A stretch of 64,000 bases of DNA from Clostridia bacterium (GTDB taxonomy: Bacteria > Bacillota > Clostridia > Christensenellales > Borkfalkiaceae), in contig JAFTHU010000005.1 in assembly GCA_017457215.1 (NCBI GenBank), positions 1 to 64,000 on the forward strand, in the 5' to 3' direction. How positions within the stretch are numbered: position 1 is the stretch's first letter; each line of letters begins with the position of its first letter. The notes beneath the pieces were generated by a model. The model saw nothing but the letters and a program-made list of their open reading frames with translations, had not been told where the DNA came from and ran no database searches. Of the stretch, positions 63,204 through 64,000 are shown in pieces. The position numbers and the translations under genes are program-made.

Positions 63204-64000
63204 ATGGAACAAACGCAAATGAAACCTGCACGCCGCGGCTGGAATGAGGCGAACGTAGAAATTAAGACGCCCGCCAAAGCAGACAGAGGCGCGTCGAAAG
63301 CGCTCGAAAATAAACAGGGCGTAAAAAAAGAGAAGAAAGGAATCATTCCCATTTTCTTTGCGACGGATAACAATTATTTGCCTTTTTTATCGATTACGTT
63401 GGAATCGCTTTGGGAAAATTCTTCAAGGGAATACGATTACGAGATGTACGTGTTGCATTCGGGGATTCGTGAAGATTACCAAGAAAAGATTTTGCGTTAT
63501 AACGAAAAAGAGGGTTTGCACATCTCGTTTGTAGACGTAACTGAGCGTTTGAAGCCTATTTTGGAACATCTTCACATGCGCGATTACTATACGGCTACTA
63601 CGTATTTCAGAGTGTTTATTGCAGGTATGTTCCCGCAATACGACAAGGCTTTGTATCTCGATTGCGATACCGTCATTCTCGGGGATATCAGCGAATTGTA
63701 CAATTACGATTTGGGAAATAATTTGCTTGGCGGAGCGCCTTGCGAAGGGGTAAACAGCTTTGACGTCTATAAACGTTACGTAACGGAGGTGGACGGTTTG
63801 AATCCCGATTACTTCTTTAACGCAGGCGTGATTTTGATGAACCTCAAAGCTTTCCGTGAAGAGGGGTTCTACGAACAGTTTGCCGACCTGTTGAAAAAAT
63901 ATAAGTTTTCGGTGATTCAAGACGAAGATTATCTCAACGTAATTTGTCAGGACAGAGTTTTGCGCTTGCCCCGTGCTTGGAATAAAACACCCGTCGGGCC
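63204..64000 (+). CDS. Glycosyltransferase family 8 (LgtC-like), 3' truncated
   Basis: 265 codons are visible and the frame runs off the right edge. After a basic ~50-residue N-terminal extension, the GT-A domain begins (IPIFFATDNNYLPFLSITLESL). TATTYFRVFIAG and LYLDCDTVILGDI hold the ribose- and metal-binding DxD, and YFFNAGVILMNL is also typical of GT8. Such enzymes transfer galactose or glucose from UDP-sugars to lipid- or surface-linked glycans. ACGGAGAAAAAAG precedes the ATG. No membrane segment is seen so far. Confidence 0.9.
   Translation, partial: MEQTQMKPARRGWNEANVEIKTPAKADRGASKALENKQGVKKEKKGIIPIFFATDNNYLPFLSITLESLWENSSREYDYEMYVLHSGIREDYQEKILRYNEKEGLHISFVDVTERLKPILEHLHMRDYYTATTYFRVFIAGMFPQYDKALYLDCDTVILGDISELYNYDLGNNLLGGAPCEGVNSFDVYKRYVTEVDGLNPDYFFNAGVILMNLKAFREEGFYEQFADLLKKYKFSVIQDEDYLNVICQDRVLRLPRAWNKTPVG

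Noticed and set aside
1..64000. CRISPR array
   Set aside because: No regularly spaced direct repeats were seen; the island repeats are kilobases apart and the 42-bp repeats are coding.

Overview
The window looks like chromosome from a low-to-mid-GC Gram-positive bacterium of the class Clostridia, probably an uncultured gut member. This is inferred from the gene set: mcsA-mcsB-clpC, a T-box leader before pheST, strong Shine-Dalgarno sites, TTGACA/TATAAT promoters with 17-bp spacers, the short eukaryote/archaeal-like ProS, and many Ser/Glu-rich lipoproteins. No species call is possible from the sequence alone.

Layout. 1-3830: a 5'-truncated CoA-disulfide-reductase/rhodanese gene and small accessory genes (VOC, GrpB-like, TauE/SafE permease, YjbR). 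3838-12113: a defence-type island with three gene modules, namely an SF2 helicase with a possible C-terminal nuclease, an AbiEi/AbiEii toxin-antitoxin pair, and a two-gene SEC-C/zinc-finger plus AAA-TOPRIM unit. It lies between a repeat-associated terminator and a tRNA-Pro gene. Variants of one short repeat (R1-R4) sit at the module junctions, and a tRNA 3' fragment lies inside the island. 12114-20170: a decayed tRNA-Pro copy and a 2517-aa surface subtilase with leucine-rich repeats. 20500-33379: four large Ser/Glu-linker lipoproteins on the minus strand, enclosing a plus-strand redox operon (CXXC membrane protein, NapH-like ferredoxin, TlpA thioredoxin). One of the lipoproteins carries its own thioredoxin domain.

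33657-64000 is mostly housekeeping: nagB, tRNA-Ser(GCT), ppa, a membrane protein, proS; then a long run made of an XRE-type membrane regulator, mcsA-mcsB-clpC, the shikimate genes aroC-aroB-aroA-aroE-aroQ-aroK and an SDR gene. Small conserved genes, a class V aminotransferase with a DUF3343 partner, nth, mscL, a T-box-controlled pheS-pheT-truB-ribF run, an AP-endonuclease-like protein, an Xaa-Pro peptidase, efp, dtd and a glycosyltransferase family 8 gene cut by the right edge complete the window.

The best candidates for something undescribed are the repeat-bounded modular island, the SEC-C plus AAA-TOPRIM pair inside it, and the lipoprotein/thioredoxin cluster. No integrase, transposase or CRISPR array was seen.
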